Counted from the first letter of the stretch, positions 1 through 10,939 are shown. The stretch: DNA of 64,000 nucleotides from Pedobacter sp. N36a (GCF_014472395.1 NZ_JACSZW010000005.1:310001-374000); one strand, 5' to 3'. A program made the numbers and translations. The notes: a model not told the origin generated them from the sequence alone.

Positions 1-957
1 AAAAAAGCATTGGAAAGCCATTCTGGCAATACCGGAGACATTAATCTGGCTTTAATCTCCGCATTCAGTGCCGCAGACCTCGATGCGGAAGCCCTCATTT
101 TATCTACCCGAAATAATGGGGAGCTGAACAAATTATTTCCGGTCATCAGTAATTTCAATTACGTAGTCGTCAAGTTAAATATTGGCGAAAAAAGTTATTT
201 ATTAGATGCCTCTGTTCCTTTGCTGCCCTTCGGCATGCTCCCTTTACATTGTATGAATGGACAAGGAAGGGTAATTAACTTGAAAAAGCCATCCTACTGG
301 TACGACATCAGTTCTGGCCAAAAAGATTACATCCGGTATAATTTAACTGCGACACTAGCAAAAGACGGAAAGATAAAAGGACAACTCGTCACTTATTCTA
401 CTGGCTACTCCGCATTCCAAAAAAGAAAAGGAATAGAATCCGCAGGTACTATTGCTGAATATGTAGAGAAACTAGATGAGAAAATGCCCAAGATTAGCAT
501 TACCAACCATGAGATCAGCAATGTGGATAGCGTTAACTTACCATTGGTAGAAAAATATGAATTACTGATCGATTCTTACGATGGTGATGGCTTAGCGCAA
601 ATTTTCTTCAACCCCTTCTTCATTGACCGTATCCTCAAAAACCCTTTCAACCTCAGTGAAAGAACTTACCCGGTAGATTTAGGTACAGCTTCTGAGCGTC
701 GTGTCACCATTATATTAAATGTTCCTGAAGATTATACCATGTCAGATCAGCCAAAAGACATGAGCATTGGCTTGCCCGACAATGGTGGACGTTACCTGAC
801 CAGTACCAATTTTTCAGACCATACCATCAGCTTTAGTCAGTTTTTACAGCTCAATAAACCAATTTATGATCCATCGGAATACTTCTCTTTAAAAGAGTTT
901 TACAGTCAGATCATTCAAAATCAAAAAACGGATATTATCCTTAAAAAAGCAAAATAA
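1..957 (+). CDS. DUF3857/transglutaminase-type protein, C-terminal part (truncated by window edge)
   Basis: The reading frame is open from the first base, so the N-terminus lies outside the window. About 318 residues are visible. They resemble the C-terminal part of the large DUF3857 plus transglutaminase-like proteins common in Bacteroidota: the end of the transglutaminase-like core (a segment reading YVVVKLNIGEKSYLLDAS, where the last Asp would be the acidic member of the triad), then a beta-rich tail. The stop codon overlaps the ATG of the next gene by one base (TAATG), so the two are probably translationally coupled. The next gene belongs to the same family, so this is a tandem pair. The substrate is unknown; family members are predicted to be exported. 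Family assignment is fairly secure, function is not. Confidence 0.75.
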   Translation, partial: KKALESHSGNTGDINLALISAFSAADLDAEALILSTRNNGELNKLFPVISNFNYVVVKLNIGEKSYLLDASVPLLPFGMLPLHCMNGQGRVINLKKPSYWYDISSGQKDYIRYNLTATLAKDGKIKGQLVTYSTGYSAFQKRKGIESAGTIAEYVEKLDEKMPKISITNHEISNVDSVNLPLVEKYELLIDSYDGDGLAQIFFNPFFIDRILKNPFNLSERTYPVDLGTASERRVTIILNVPEDYTMSDQPKDMSIGLPDNGGRYLTSTNFSDHTISFSQFLQLNKPIYDPSEYFSLKEFYSQIIQNQKTDIILKKAK

Positions 958-2855
958 TGAATAAGCTGCTCCTACTCCTCTTGATGCTATTGACAGGGAT
1001 ATCAAGTTTTTCCCAATCCAGCTATTCCGTTGATAAAATACCAGCAAGCCTAAAAATAAATGCCAACTCTGTCATCCGTGATATGGAAACGACTGTGGAA
1101 ATGAAAGGGATAGACCAGGTACTGATCAGTGTTAAAAAGGTGGTTACGGTATGGAATAAAAATGGAGATGCTAGAGCAGAATTGGCTTTACATTACGATA
1201 AAAGCACGTCAATTCAGCGGATAAAAGGCCAAATGCTCAATGCTTTTGGAGTGCTGACGTATAAATTTTCACAGAGTGATTTCAGCGATGAGAGCGCAGT
1301 AAGCAATGGAAGCCTGTATGTGGATTACCGGCTGAAGTATTATGTTCCCCGTGTATTCAGCTATCCTTATACCATTGTGTATGAATATGAGTTACGAAAT
1401 AAACAAAACCTCATCCTTCCAGATTGGTACCCTAATCCACATCCTGACCAATCCGTAGAAAGCAACAAATATGTTTTTATAACAAAGCCTGAAGACGAAA
1501 TCCGAATTAAAGAAAATAATTATCCAGGTAAGGCGGAAGTACTCCGTACCGAAAAAACAAAAAGCTATACCTGGCAGCTCAGTAATCAGTCGGCGATGAA
1601 AAAAGAACCCTTTGCTCCTGATCCTGACGACTACAAAACATCAATAAAGATTGCCGCAAAACAATTCAGTTATTACGGATACAAAGGCAGCTACCAAAAT
1701 TGGGAAGCATTAGGCAAATGGGTTTATGATGACCTGATTAAAAATAGACAGCAGCTACCGGAATCAACTATTCAGGAAGTCAAAGCAATGGTTAGTGGTA
1801 TCAATGACGATCGCGAAAAAGCTAAAAAAATCTATGAGTATGTCCAGAAAAAAACAAGATACATAAGCGTACAGATAGGGATTGGCGGTTTTCAGCCTAT
1901 GCCCGCAGCAGAAGTTCAGCAATTGGCCTATGGAGATTGTAAAGCATTAGTCAATTATACGCAAACATTGTTAAAGAGTGTGGGCATTCCATCTTTGTAT
2001 TGTGTGGTAAATGCTGGTAGTGCTAGAAAGGATATAGACCTCGATTTTGCAAGTATGGACCAGGGTAACCATATCATTCTAGCGGTTCCACTAAAAACAG
2101 ATACCGTCTGGTTAGAATGTACCAGTTCAGAAAGCCCCTTTGGCTTTCTCGGTGATTTCACTGAGGACAGAACAGTCTTTGCTTGTACACCAGATGGCGG
2201 TAAAATACTGCGGACACCTAAGCTCACAACCGAAATGAACCTGCAGCGTAGAAAGGCAAGCCTTAACATTGATACCCTTGGAAATATAACGGGCAGCCTT
2301 AAAACTATCTATAGTGGTGCTCAATATGACCATGACAACAACTTAATTGACCTGCCCGTGTCTGATCAGCTGAAACGATTAAAAAGCAGTTACGATATAG
2401 ACCACATCAGTTTCAGTGATTTTAAAATCAGCCAGGATAAAAGTGATACACCAAGTACTAGCGCAGCTTTCAGTTTCGATATCCAAAAATATGCTGCAAG
2501 AAACCAACAGCTTTTTTATCTGGAACTGAACCTGTTTAATAAATCCAGTGTTGTTCCAGAAGTAAAAAACAGAACCTTAAAAGTGTACATCAATAGAGGG
2601 TATACGGATGAAGATGAATTAACTTATCTCCTCCCTAAGGACTTTAAATTAGAAGCCTTGCCAAAAAATAAACACATCAACTCTGCATTCGGTAGTTATA
2701 GCGCAACAATTCTACTGGAAGGAAGAACCTTGATTTACAAAAGGAAAATGATCCTAAAAGACGGAACATATCCGGCTGAGCAATACCAGGACTTCAGCAC
2801 TTTTATAAATGATATAAATGCGGCTGACCACAGCAGAGTAATCTATAAGTTATAA
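957..2855 (+). CDS. DUF3857 and transglutaminase-like domain protein, exported
   Basis: 632 residues. The N-terminus is a clear signal peptide (MNKLLLLLLMLLTGISSFSQ), so the protein is exported to the periplasm or cell surface. An N-terminal beta-rich DUF3857 region (about residues 55-230) precedes a transglutaminase-like core with the Cys motif YGDCKAL near residue 327, a candidate His in GNHIIL near 366 and an acidic residue in WLECTS near 380. That order fits the Cys-His-Asp/Glu fold, but catalysis is not proven. The ATG overlaps the upstream stop by one base. No ligand or partner can be read from the context. Both genes of the pair are probably cotranscribed from a promoter left of the window. 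Confidence 0.85.
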   Translation: MNKLLLLLLMLLTGISSFSQSSYSVDKIPASLKINANSVIRDMETTVEMKGIDQVLISVKKVVTVWNKNGDARAELALHYDKSTSIQRIKGQMLNAFGVLTYKFSQSDFSDESAVSNGSLYVDYRLKYYVPRVFSYPYTIVYEYELRNKQNLILPDWYPNPHPDQSVESNKYVFITKPEDEIRIKENNYPGKAEVLRTEKTKSYTWQLSNQSAMKKEPFAPDPDDYKTSIKIAAKQFSYYGYKGSYQNWEALGKWVYDDLIKNRQQLPESTIQEVKAMVSGINDDREKAKKIYEYVQKKTRYISVQIGIGGFQPMPAAEVQQLAYGDCKALVNYTQTLLKSVGIPSLYCVVNAGSARKDIDLDFASMDQGNHIILAVPLKTDTVWLECTSSESPFGFLGDFTEDRTVFACTPDGGKILRTPKLTTEMNLQRRKASLNIDTLGNITGSLKTIYSGAQYDHDNNLIDLPVSDQLKRLKSSYDIDHISFSDFKISQDKSDTPSTSAAFSFDIQKYAARNQQLFYLELNLFNKSSVVPEVKNRTLKVYINRGYTDEDELTYLLPKDFKLEALPKNKHINSAFGSYSATILLEGRTLIYKRKMILKDGTYPAEQYQDFSTFINDINAADHSRVIYKL

Positions 2856-2860
2856 CCACA

Positions 2861-2986
2861 CTAGCTGAGCATAAGTATTCCTAATCCGATCCCTATGATC
2901 ATAATCAGGTACATCAGGATTTCAGTAGTTGCAAACTTCTTGTATTTTTTCCAAAAGGACTCTTCTTGTTTTGGTATAGGCATCAT
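2861..2986 (-). CDS. 41-residue single-span membrane mini-protein
   Basis: A short ORF opposite to the surrounding genes encodes a 41-residue peptide that starts MMPIPKQEESFWKKYKKF. A basic-aromatic amphipathic stretch is followed by one hydrophobic span (TEILMYLMIIIGIGLGILML). The pattern is a charged cytoplasmic head plus one transmembrane helix, as in many small membrane proteins. A perfect Bacteroidota -7 element (TAnnTTTG, 3014-3007 on the minus strand) lies 20 bp upstream of the start. The second Met is an equally good start. I do not recognise a named family. The composition and promoter make it more likely real than chance. Confidence 0.55.
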   Translation of the reverse strand: MMPIPKQEESFWKKYKKFATTEILMYLIMIIGIGLGILMLS

Positions 2987-3006
2987 GTTTTCGCTGGATT
3001 AATTAG

Positions 3007-3014
3007 CAAATATA
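3007..3014 (-). promoter_or_regulatory. -7 promoter element for the 41-residue ORF
   Basis: On the minus strand this reads TATATTTG, a full match to the Bacteroidota housekeeping -7 consensus TAnnTTTG, 20 bp before the mini-ORF start at 2986. No matching -33 TTG is visible at the usual distance, so the call is tentative. Confidence 0.35.
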
Positions 3015-3064
3015 GGTGATAATCCTATTTTTTAGGGATAATTAATGTGTGCTCAAAAATCTCT

Positions 3065-3445
3065 TCATACCCTGTAACCACCAGCAGTTAAACTGACTTG
3101 CAGCAGCCTCATCTTTTCTTCCATAATTTCCAGCTGCCCTGATACATTCACCTGCATCCGATTGATCTTCCGGTCTATGGTGTCCAAACTGGCGAGGGAA
3201 TTTCCTTTCATCACATTTAGCTTAACTTCTAAACATTCCATTTTCGTACTTAAACGAATTTCCAACTGATCTACCCGATCTTCCAATTTTTCCAGTTGGA
3301 GTTCCAACCGATCTACCCGCTCATGCACCAGTACCAAATTCCTGTTCATCTCCTTAAAACCTTTAAAAATAAAAACATGTAATTCCTGAATCGCGTGTAA
3401 AATTTCTGGAATTGCCGCTTCTAATGGCCTGACGCTCTCTTTCAT
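3065..3445 (-). CDS. coiled-coil protein of unknown function
   Basis: 126 residues from an ATG. It is dominated by heptad-like repeats (HERVDRLELQLEKLEDRVD, then further Leu/Ile-spaced segments) that predict one long alpha-helical coiled coil over about residues 35-120. There is no signal peptide, membrane span or catalytic motif. It lies alone between the mini-ORF and the divergent trehalose gene. I do not recognise a family. Similar short coiled-coil hypothetical proteins are scattered in Bacteroidota. It is probably a cytoplasmic oligomer; nothing more can be said from sequence. Confidence 0.6.
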   Translation of the reverse strand: MKESVRPLEAAIPEILHAIQELHVFIFKGFKEMNRNLVLVHERVDRLELQLEKLEDRVDQLEIRLSTKMECLEVKLNVMKGNSLASLDTIDRKINRMQVNVSGQLEIMEEKMRLLQVSLTAGGYRV

Positions 3446-3617
3446 ACGATCTCTATTTTGTTGAATACAATGATACGTAATTAATTAAAATAATTTATAA
3501 CGAAACTATGTTTATCAAAACAATACTCAAAAATCTATGTTTTAATCTCTAAAAAGAACTGCTTGTCCTTACAGAAACAGCCTACACATACTCATTAGTA
3601 GAAAAAAGCAAAACAAA

Positions 3618-5828
3618 ATGCAACAAGAATCGTTATTATTTAATATAATGATAAGAGAAAGTAAAACCATCATCATCTCCAACCGGCTACCGGTCAAAAT
3701 AACAGAAGAAAACGGCGTTTATCAATTAAGTCCCAGCGAAGGCGGCCTCGCTACCGGCCTCGGCTCCATTTACAAAGAAGGAAACAACATTTGGATTGGC
3801 TGGCCAGGCATAGAAGTCCCGGAAGAAAGACAAGCAGAAGTAACTGAGAAACTGGCAGAATTAAACCTCATTCCAGTCTTCTTAACCATTGAAGACATTA
3901 ATGGATATTACGAGGGATTCTCCAATGAAATTTTATGGCCGGTGTTCCATTACCTGGTTACCTATGCAAATTTCGAGCAATCTTATTGGAATTCCTATCA
4001 GATTGTAAATGAGAAATTCAAGCAAGTAGTCACGCAGCATCTATCTAGTGGCGATAAGATCTGGATTCAAGATTACCAACTCCTGTTACTCCCTAATTTA
4101 ATCCGGGAAGAGCTACCAACAGTCACTATCGGTTTTTTCCAGCACATCCCATTCCCCTCCTTCGAGATTTTCAGACTCATTCCCTGGAGAGAAGAAATCA
4201 TCGCTGGAATGCTCGGGGCAGATCTTCTAGGCTTCCATACTTTTGACGATGCCAGACACTTTATCAGTGCAGCCTCCCGTTTGTCGTCCAGCAACCCTTC
4301 CGATAATATTCTAAACTACAAGAATAGACAAGTCGTAGTTGAAGCATTTCCCATGGGAATTGACAATGAAAAATTTGACCAACTGACCAGGGATGCTAAA
4401 GCGGCCAAATTTACTGTCTCCATAAAAAATAGCCTGAAAAATATAAAAACCATCCTGACTATAGATCGGCTGGATTACAGCAAAGGCATTTTACAAAGGC
4501 TGCAGGCCTTAGAGCTTTTACTGCAAACTCATCCAGAATACATTGGAAAACTAGCGCTCTATATGATTGTAGTACCATCCAGGGATACTGTTCCAAAATA
4601 TAAAGAGTTAAAAGACCAGATCGATCAGCTGGTGGGCAATATCAATGCAAAATTCAGAACCATTAACTGGGTACCTGTACATTATTTTTACCGCTCATTT
4701 TCCATTGAATTCCTCTCCGCTATTTATAGTGCTGCCGACATCTGTCTGGTGACACCAATGCGCGACGGGATGAACCTGGTGAGTAAGGAATATGTCGCTT
4801 CCAGACTAAATGAAGATGGCGTATTAATCTTAAGTGAAATGGCTGGCGCCTCAAAAGAACTCAACGATGCCCTGATTGTAAATCCCAACAACATCGGCGA
4901 CTTGGTAGAAGCCATCGTTCAGGCCATTAATATGCCTCTAGAAGAACAGCAGAGCAGAATGAAAAGTATGCGGGCAATTGTCAGCAAATTCAACATACAC
5001 CTTTGGGTGAAAAACTTTATGGATAAATTAAAAGAAGTCAAAACGATGCAGGAATCATTACATACCAAACACGCGGTGGCATCGATTAAAAATCAAATCA
5101 GTAATGATTATAAAAATGCAAAAGACAGGTATATATTCCTCGATTATGATGGAACATTGGTTGGCTTTAATGCCGATATCAACAAAGCCTCTCCTGATGA
5201 AGAGTTATATGAAATCCTAAAAAATCTAGCGAAAGACCCTGCAAACCAGGTCATTATTATTAGCGGCCGCAATTACCAAACCTTAGAACAGTGGTTTGGA
5301 CATTTAGATGTAGATATGATTGCAGAACATGGCGCATGGCAAAAATACAAGCATACCGATTGGAAACCCCTCCCATTGCTCACCGATAAATGGAAACAGG
5401 AGATCAAACTGGTCCTGGACACCTATACTGACCGTACCCCAGGATCATTCATTGAAGAGAAAAGTTACTCTCTTGTTTGGCATTACCGAAAAGTAGAAGA
5501 AGGCTTAGGAGCCCTCAGAGCTAACGAAATCATCAACCACCTTCGTTTGGTCATTGCCGACAAAGGATTGCAGATGATGCCGGGAAATAAGGTCATAGAG
5601 TTCAAGAACATAGAAGTCAATAAAGGAAAAGCTGCTCAAAATTGGCTTTACGGACAAAACCCTGATTTTATCCTGGCCCTTGGAGACGACCATACTGATG
5701 AAGATATTTTTAAAGCATTAGCTTCCGAAGCTTATACCATTAAAGTAGGCAGCAATATCTCCGCAGCAAGATACTATCTGAAAGATTTTAGAGAAGTTAG
5801 AGCATTGCTACAAGAACTGATCCAATAA
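3618..5828 (+). CDS. otsAB: bifunctional trehalose-6-phosphate synthase/trehalose-phosphatase
   Basis: 736 residues, a fusion of OtsA (GT20) and OtsB (HAD phosphatase). It makes trehalose from UDP-glucose and glucose-6-phosphate via trehalose-6-phosphate, in the cytoplasm. The GT20 part (about residues 15-480) shows [35 protein letters not shown] and [11 protein letters not shown]. The phosphatase part (about 505-735) shows the HAD nucleophile motif [18 protein letters not shown] and [12 protein letters not shown]. All expected catalytic motifs are present. The ATG at 3618 follows an A-rich stretch typical of Bacteroidota starts; an ATG ten codons later (3648) is also possible. A shared terminator separates it from a convergent GH15 gene. 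Confidence 0.95.
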   Translation: MQQESLLFNIMIRESKTIIISNRLPVKITEENGVYQLSPSEGGLATGLGSIYKEGNNIWIGWPGIEVPEERQAEVTEKLAELNLIPVFLTIEDINGYYEGFSNEILWPVFHYLVTYANFEQSYWNSYQIVNEKFKQVVTQHLSSGDKIWIQDYQLLLLPNLIREELPTVTIGFFQHIPFPSFEIFRLIPWREEIIAGMLGADLLGFHTFDDARHFISAASRLSSSNPSDNILNYKNRQVVVEAFPMGIDNEKFDQLTRDAKAAKFTVSIKNSLKNIKTILTIDRLDYSKGILQRLQALELLLQTHPEYIGKLALYMIVVPSRDTVPKYKELKDQIDQLVGNINAKFRTINWVPVHYFYRSFSIEFLSAIYSAADICLVTPMRDGMNLVSKEYVASRLNEDGVLILSEMAGASKELNDALIVNPNNIGDLVEAIVQAINMPLEEQQSRMKSMRAIVSKFNIHLWVKNFMDKLKEVKTMQESLHTKHAVASIKNQISNDYKNAKDRYIFLDYDGTLVGFNADINKASPDEELYEILKNLAKDPANQVIIISGRNYQTLEQWFGHLDVDMIAEHGAWQKYKHTDWKPLPLLTDKWKQEIKLVLDTYTDRTPGSFIEEKSYSLVWHYRKVEEGLGALRANEIINHLRLVIADKGLQMMPGNKVIEFKNIEVNKGKAAQNWLYGQNPDFILALGDDHTDEDIFKALASEAYTIKVGSNISAARYYLKDFREVRALLQELIQ

Positions 5829-5867
5829 AATAAGCGCTGGCCCTTTAATTGGGCCAGCGCTTATTTT
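5827..5867. terminator. bidirectional terminator between otsAB and the GH15 gene
   Basis: A 17-bp perfect inverted repeat (arms 5827-5843 and 5851-5867, 7-nt loop). Its GC-rich core is flanked by A-runs on one side and T-runs on the other, so it can end transcripts from both convergent genes. Confidence 0.85.
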
Positions 5868-5878
5868 ATAAAAACTAT

Positions 5879-7663
5879 TTATAAAAAAGACGGTCTGTCT
5901 AGCTTCACTGCAATTCGATGTGCAGCATTCATCAAGCCAACGTGACTATAAGCCTGAGGGAAATTGCCCCATTGGCCACCATCTACTTCATCCACATCCT
6001 CGCTGAATAACAGCAAATGATTCGAATATTTAATAATAGACTCGAATTCCCTGATCGCATCATCCAGTCTTCCTACACAGGCCAAAGCCTCCACATACCA
6101 AAACGCACAAATTAAGAAGGTCGTTTTTGGCTTACCAAAATCATCAGTATGGATGTATCGGTAAAACAAGCCATTTGCTCCTTTAAGTTCTGCTTCTAGA
6201 GCACTCAAATGGTCCTTTGCTCTTTGCGAATTCGGATCCAGGTAGTTCATTAAAATTAACTGCAAAGTACTGGAATCCAGGTAAGGGCTGCCCACCGCAT
6301 GCGTATATACTTTACGTTCCGGATCATAACAATCCTCAATATGCTGGGCTGCTTTATCAATTAACAACTGTGCACGCTTTTGCAAAGGCTTATCGTCAAT
6401 GGTTTTCGCCATTTTTAAAGCTGCATTTGCCCCTGCCCATTGAAATAAATTAGTGTAACAATGGGTATTCGGAAGGTTTCTAAATTCCCATATTCCAGCA
6501 TCCTTTTCATCAATAGTATGCTCAATCTTTTTCAATAGAGAGTCCAGCCATTTTTCTGAATCTTTTCTTTCTGAATAGATAAAACGTCTATCGGTATAAA
6601 GAGGCAGCATGGAAATCAATACCTGCCCATAGATGTCATTCTGAATGTGCTCAAAAGCTTGATTCCCAATTCTGATGGGGGTATTGCCTAAATATCCCTT
6701 TAAATCAGGAACGATATGTTCTGTCAACACCCGTTCTCCGGCAATACCGAATAGTGGCTGGTAACGTTCTTCATCCCTAAATGAGAGGTCAGTGATATAA
6801 TTAAAATACCTTTCCATTTCTTCAAAATGACCGATATGGTTCAATGAGGTGATCACATAATAGGTATCCCTCATCCAGCAATAGCGATAATCCCAGTTTC
6901 TTCCACTGCCCTGAGATTCTGGCAAACTGGTGGTACTGGCTGCGATAATCGCACCTGTATCTTCATACTGATGGATTTTTAGAGTCAATGCGGAACGGAT
7001 AATATAGTTCTGATAAAACCCAACGATCGTAGAGTGCTTGATCCAGGTGCGCCAATATTTCTTTGTTTCCAATAAAAAGCGCTCTGCAGTGCTGATAATG
7101 GGTGCATCCAGTTCATTCCCATAGGTTAAGATCAGGTATTTTGTCTCATTCAAAGCAAAATATTTTTCATCTTCAATATAGCTCAGGGAGATATTGGTAC
7201 TCAGTTGCATATCCTCCGTATCCCCGGTAAACTCAATATGGTTACTTCCTCTGCTTGCGTTTTGTTTCCTTCCACCGTATTCACAAACCGGTTTACAAGT
7301 GACTTTTATTCTTGGATTTCCTGTTAAAGGTTCTATTTTCCTGATCAGCATCAGCGGTTTAAAATAGCGCTCAAACTGATGAAAACGCGGTGCAAAATCG
7401 GTTACACGATAACTGCCTTCCTCATTGCTGATTTCCGTACAAATGATATTCGTGTTTTCCAGATAATACTGTTTTGATAAGTACTCACCGGCCGGGAGAA
7501 TCGAAAATTCGCCTCCTTTTTCCTGGTCCAATAAACCACCAAAAACAAAGCTGCTGTCAAATCTAGGCCAACACAGCCAGTCTATATTGGTGTTCTTGTT
7601 AACATGGGCGAGGTAAGCGCAATTTCCTATGATTCCGGTTTGATAAGTGTGTCTCTCTGTCAT
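5879..7663 (-). CDS. glycoside hydrolase family 15 protein (glucoamylase/trehalase-like)
   Basis: 594 residues starting MTERHTYQTGIIGNCAYLA. The N-terminal beta-sandwich (about 1-220) carries the family signature IDWLCWPRFDSSFVFGGLLD region. The (alpha/alpha)6 catalytic domain follows, with RNWDYRYCWMRD near residue 250, the GH15 hallmark, and DVDEVDGGQWGNFPQ near the C-terminus. GH15 includes glucoamylases, glucodextranases and bacterial trehalases; this short cytoplasmic type has no signal peptide. Because the gene ends against a trehalose synthase/phosphatase gene, a trehalase-like role is plausible but inferred. A 146-bp gap separates it from the next gene downstream of its start. Confidence 0.9.
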   Translation of the reverse strand: MTERHTYQTGIIGNCAYLAHVNKNTNIDWLCWPRFDSSFVFGGLLDQEKGGEFSILPAGEYLSKQYYLENTNIICTEISNEEGSYRVTDFAPRFHQFERYFKPLMLIRKIEPLTGNPRIKVTCKPVCEYGGRKQNASRGSNHIEFTGDTEDMQLSTNISLSYIEDEKYFALNETKYLILTYGNELDAPIISTAERFLLETKKYWRTWIKHSTIVGFYQNYIIRSALTLKIHQYEDTGAIIAASTTSLPESQGSGRNWDYRYCWMRDTYYVITSLNHIGHFEEMERYFNYITDLSFRDEERYQPLFGIAGERVLTEHIVPDLKGYLGNTPIRIGNQAFEHIQNDIYGQVLISMLPLYTDRRFIYSERKDSEKWLDSLLKKIEHTIDEKDAGIWEFRNLPNTHCYTNLFQWAGANAALKMAKTIDDKPLQKRAQLLIDKAAQHIEDCYDPERKVYTHAVGSPYLDSSTLQLILMNYLDPNSQRAKDHLSALEAELKGANGLFYRYIHTDDFGKPKTTFLICAFWYVEALACVGRLDDAIREFESIIKYSNHLLLFSEDVDEVDGGQWGNFPQAYSHVGLMNAAHRIAVKLDRPSFL

Positions 7664-7808
7664 ATATGATTACAATTGATGTAATATAACAACAGGAGTT
7701 TTCCGTTTTTGTTCCTGTTTATTGTTAAACCGATACATGAACAGTCAATCACAAAAGAAAAAAAACCGTATTTAAGTGCTTTAAAGAAAAGAAATCAGCA
7801 AAGGAATG

Positions 7809-8324
7809 TTAATTTTTGATCGATCCGGCTTTGACCATTGCTTTTTGATAAGCGGGTATGCTCAGGTCATCTACAATCACCCCACGAGTGGTAGATGCAT
7901 GAACAAAGAAATTGTCTTTCAGATAAATACCAACATGATCTACAGCTCTGCCGCCGAAAGAGAAAAATATCAGGTCACCTTCCTTCAGCTGTCCCATACT
8001 TTTGGTCCTGATGACGGCAGCCTGATCGCTGGATCTTCTAGGCAGTTCGTTGCCATAGATATTCTTTTGCAGCAGCAAAGCGAAGCCGGAGCAATCGATG
8101 CCGCGCTTGTCTAAACCACCTAAACGATACCTTACCCCCGTCCAATCATTGATAAAACGATATAAAGGTTTGCTTTTCAGCTGAGACATCACCACTGCAG
8201 CTCTTGCGGCAGTCGTATTTACGTTGGTATTTTTCCTTGTTCTACAGGCAGAAAAAACGAGCAACACCATTAAAAACAGCAACAGCTTAAATCTTCCTTT
8301 AAGAGCGGTCTGATTAATGGTCAT
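7809..8324 (-). CDS. NlpC/P60 family cell-wall peptidase, lipoprotein
   Basis: 171 residues. The lipobox VFSAC puts the lipidated Cys at residue 27, so it is anchored in the envelope. The C40 peptidase core has the catalytic Cys in DCSGFA (residue 78), His in DHVGIYL (residue 130) and a third polar residue in FVHAST (about 142). The family cleaves D-Glu/mDAP or related peptide bonds in peptidoglycan. The gene starts 5 bp after mutS, on the same strand, so the two are likely cotranscribed, though their functions are unrelated as far as known. Length and motifs are complete. Confidence 0.9.
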   Translation of the reverse strand: MTINQTALKGRFKLLLFLMVLLVFSACRTRKNTNVNTTAARAAVVMSQLKSKPLYRFINDWTGVRYRLGGLDKRGIDCSGFALLLQKNIYGNELPRRSSDQAAVIRTKSMGQLKEGDLIFFSFGGRAVDHVGIYLKDNFFVHASTTRGVIVDDLSIPAYQKAMVKAGSIKN

Positions 8325-8329
8325 ATCGT

Positions 8330-10939
8330 TTACTGTTTAATGATGCGCTGTATTTCGTCTAGTTTAAGCAAGGCTTCGACCGGCGTTAACACATTCACAT
8401 CTAGGTTATTTAATGTATCTCTTATTTTCACCAATACCGGATCATCAATTGCGAACATGTGCAGCTGATAAGCCTGATTCTGGACTTTCTTAATGCTATC
8501 TTTTATACTTTGTCCTTCAGTACGGTCAATTTCCAGTTTTTTCAGGATCTCATTTGCCCTGTTGATCAGCTTTGGAGGCATACCCGCCATCTTAGCTACA
8601 TGAATACCGAAACTATGCTCACTGCCTCCAGGCACCAATTTACGCAAGAAAATCACTTTATTACCCACTTCCTTTATAGAAACGTTAAAGTTTTTGATTC
8701 TGCTCATGGTATTTGCCAGCTCGTTCAGCTCATGATAATGCGTCGCAAATAAGGTTTTTGGCTTAGCTGTTGGATGCGTATGCAGGAATTCAGCAATCGC
8801 CCAGGCAATGGATATCCCATCATAAGTACTCGTGCCCCTGCCGATTTCATCCAATAAGATCAGGCTGTTTTCCGAAATATTATTCAGGATACTTGCCGTC
8901 TCATTCATCTCCACCATGAACGTACTTTCTCCGGAAGAAAGGTTGTCTGAAGCCCCAACTCTGGTAAATATTTTATCTACCAAACCAATTGTTGCTTCTT
9001 TGGCTGGAACAAAACAGCCCATTTGCGCCATCAATACAATCAACCCCGTTTGTCTTAAAATCGCCGATTTACCCGACATATTGGGTCCCGTAATGATGAT
9101 GATCTGCTGAGTGACATTATCCAGAAAAACATCATTGGTAATGTACTCTTCACCGACAGGCAGTCTCTTTTCAATCACCGGATGTCTACCGCCTTTAATG
9201 TCCAGGCCTTTGCCTTTATTCATGACTGGTTTGGCATAGTGGTTTTTTACCGCCAGCTGCGCAAAACACAGCAATACATCCAATTGCGCAATACAAAAAG
9301 CATTCAGCTGGATTTGTTTGATAAAAGCACTTACGAGCTGCATTAATTCTCCATAAAGGCGGATTTCGATCTGCATGATCTTCTCTTCAGCTCCAAGGAT
9401 CTGCTCCTCATATTCTTTCAACTCTGGTGTAATATAGCGCTCTGCACTCACCAGTGTCTGTTTCCTGATCCACTCGGTAGGAACCTTATCTTTATGCGTA
9501 TGTGTCACCTCCAGGTAATAACCAAAAACGTTATTGAAGGCTACTTTTAAAGAAGGGATGCCAGTGATGGCTGCTTCTCTTTTTTGAATTTCTATTAAAT
9601 AATCTTTTCCACCAAAGGAGATCTTGCGCAGGCGGTCTAATTCTTCATCCACCCCATCTGCAATCACATTTCCTTTAATCAATAAAGCTGGAGGATCTTG
9701 CTGTAATTCTCTTTCCAGTTTCTCCCTGATGGATAAACAAGGATCCAGCTGTGCGGCCAACGCCATTAGAAATGGGTTTTCTGAAGCGTTTGCAATATCC
9801 TTGACCGATTCAATATGGTACAATGCTTTTTTCAGCTGACACAATTCCCTCGGACCAACTTTCAATAAGCCCACCTTAGAAATCAGGCGTTCCAGATCTC
9901 CGATTTGCTTGATATGGTCTAAGAATTTTTCTACCAAAACTTCATCTTTCACCAGGTATTCCACCATCCCTAGACGTTCCTGAATAGGCTTCAGTTCTTT
10001 AAGCGGCATGATGATCCAACGGTGTAACAATCGGGCACCCATTGGAGTAGCAGTCTGATCTAAAATCTGAAAAAGCGTCACTGCATTTTCATTGTTAGCG
10101 CTGACCAATTCCAGGTTTCGAATCGTAAAACGATCCAGCCACATGTATTTATCTTCCTCTAATCGTGAAATCGCACTGACGTGTTTTAGATTTTTGTGCT
10201 CCGTCTCATTCAGATAATGAAGGATAACCCCAGCGGCGATAGTGCCGATAGACAGCTTATCTACCCCAAATCCTTTTAAGGAGTTGACTTCAAAATGCTT
10301 ATGTAAAGTTTCATTCGTATAATCGGTGGTAAAAGCCCAGTCGTCTAGTGTGAAAGTATAGAACTTATCTCCAAAAAGTTCGAGGAATTCTTTCCTTTTA
10401 CTCTTTTGAAAAATAACTTCTGTGGGTTTAAAGCCTTGTAAAAGCTTATCAATATATTCTTCATTACCTTGAGCCACGTAAAACTCTCCGGTAGAAATAT
10501 CCAGAAAGGATACGCCCATACCGGTTTTGTCAAAATAAACTGCAGCAAGGTAATTGTTAGACTTCTGACTCAGGATATTGTCACTATAAGCAACACCGGG
10601 AGTAATCAGTTCTGTTACCCCACGTTTTACAATGGTTTTGGTCATTTTCGGATCTTCCAGCTGATCGCATATCGCAACCCTTTGTCCGGCCCTAACCAAT
10701 TTCGACAAGTAATTGTCTAAAGAATGATGCGGAAATCCTGCCAGTTCAATGTGACCACCGGGTCCATTTCCCCTTCTTGTCAATACAATCCCCAAAATCT
10801 GGGAGGTCTTTACAGCATCTTCACCAAATGTTTCATAGAAGTCGCCTACTCTGAACAATAATAACGCCCCGGGGTACTTTGCTTTAATCGCATTGTACTG
10901 TTGCATTAAAGGTGTCTCTTTAGTCTTGTCTTTAGCCAA
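8330..10939 (-). CDS. mutS: DNA mismatch repair protein MutS
   Basis: 869 residues, standard length. The mismatch-reading Phe-x-Glu motif is at GDFYETF (about residue 33), followed by connector, lever and clamp domains. The ATPase has Walker A GPNMSGKS (about 616), Walker [17 protein letters not shown] and the FATHYHEL motif. It recognises base mismatches and recruits MutL in the cytoplasm. The start is a TTG at 10939: it gives the conserved N-terminus [15 protein letters not shown], and a stop lies five codons upstream with no ATG between. NlpC/P60 follows after 5 bp. A -7-like element with one extra base lies just upstream but was not called. Confidence 0.97.
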   Translation of the reverse strand: MAKDKTKETPLMQQYNAIKAKYPGALLLFRVGDFYETFGEDAVKTSQILGIVLTRRGNGPGGHIELAGFPHHSLDNYLSKLVRAGQRVAICDQLEDPKMTKTIVKRGVTELITPGVAYSDNILSQKSNNYLAAVYFDKTGMGVSFLDISTGEFYVAQGNEEYIDKLLQGFKPTEVIFQKSKRKEFLELFGDKFYTFTLDDWAFTTDYTNETLHKHFEVNSLKGFGVDKLSIGTIAAGVILHYLNETEHKNLKHVSAISRLEEDKYMWLDRFTIRNLELVSANNENAVTLFQILDQTATPMGARLLHRWIIMPLKELKPIQERLGMVEYLVKDEVLVEKFLDHIKQIGDLERLISKVGLLKVGPRELCQLKKALYHIESVKDIANASENPFLMALAAQLDPCLSIREKLERELQQDPPALLIKGNVIADGVDEELDRLRKISFGGKDYLIEIQKREAAITGIPSLKVAFNNVFGYYLEVTHTHKDKVPTEWIRKQTLVSAERYITPELKEYEEQILGAEEKIMQIEIRLYGELMQLVSAFIKQIQLNAFCIAQLDVLLCFAQLAVKNHYAKPVMNKGKGLDIKGGRHPVIEKRLPVGEEYITNDVFLDNVTQQIIIITGPNMSGKSAILRQTGLIVLMAQMGCFVPAKEATIGLVDKIFTRVGASDNLSSGESTFMVEMNETASILNNISENSLILLDEIGRGTSTYDGISIAWAIAEFLHTHPTAKPKTLFATHYHELNELANTMSRIKNFNVSIKEVGNKVIFLRKLVPGGSEHSFGIHVAKMAGMPPKLINRANEILKKLEIDRTEGQSIKDSIKKVQNQAYQLHMFAIDDPVLVKIRDTLNNLDVNVLTPVEALLKLDEIQRIIKQ

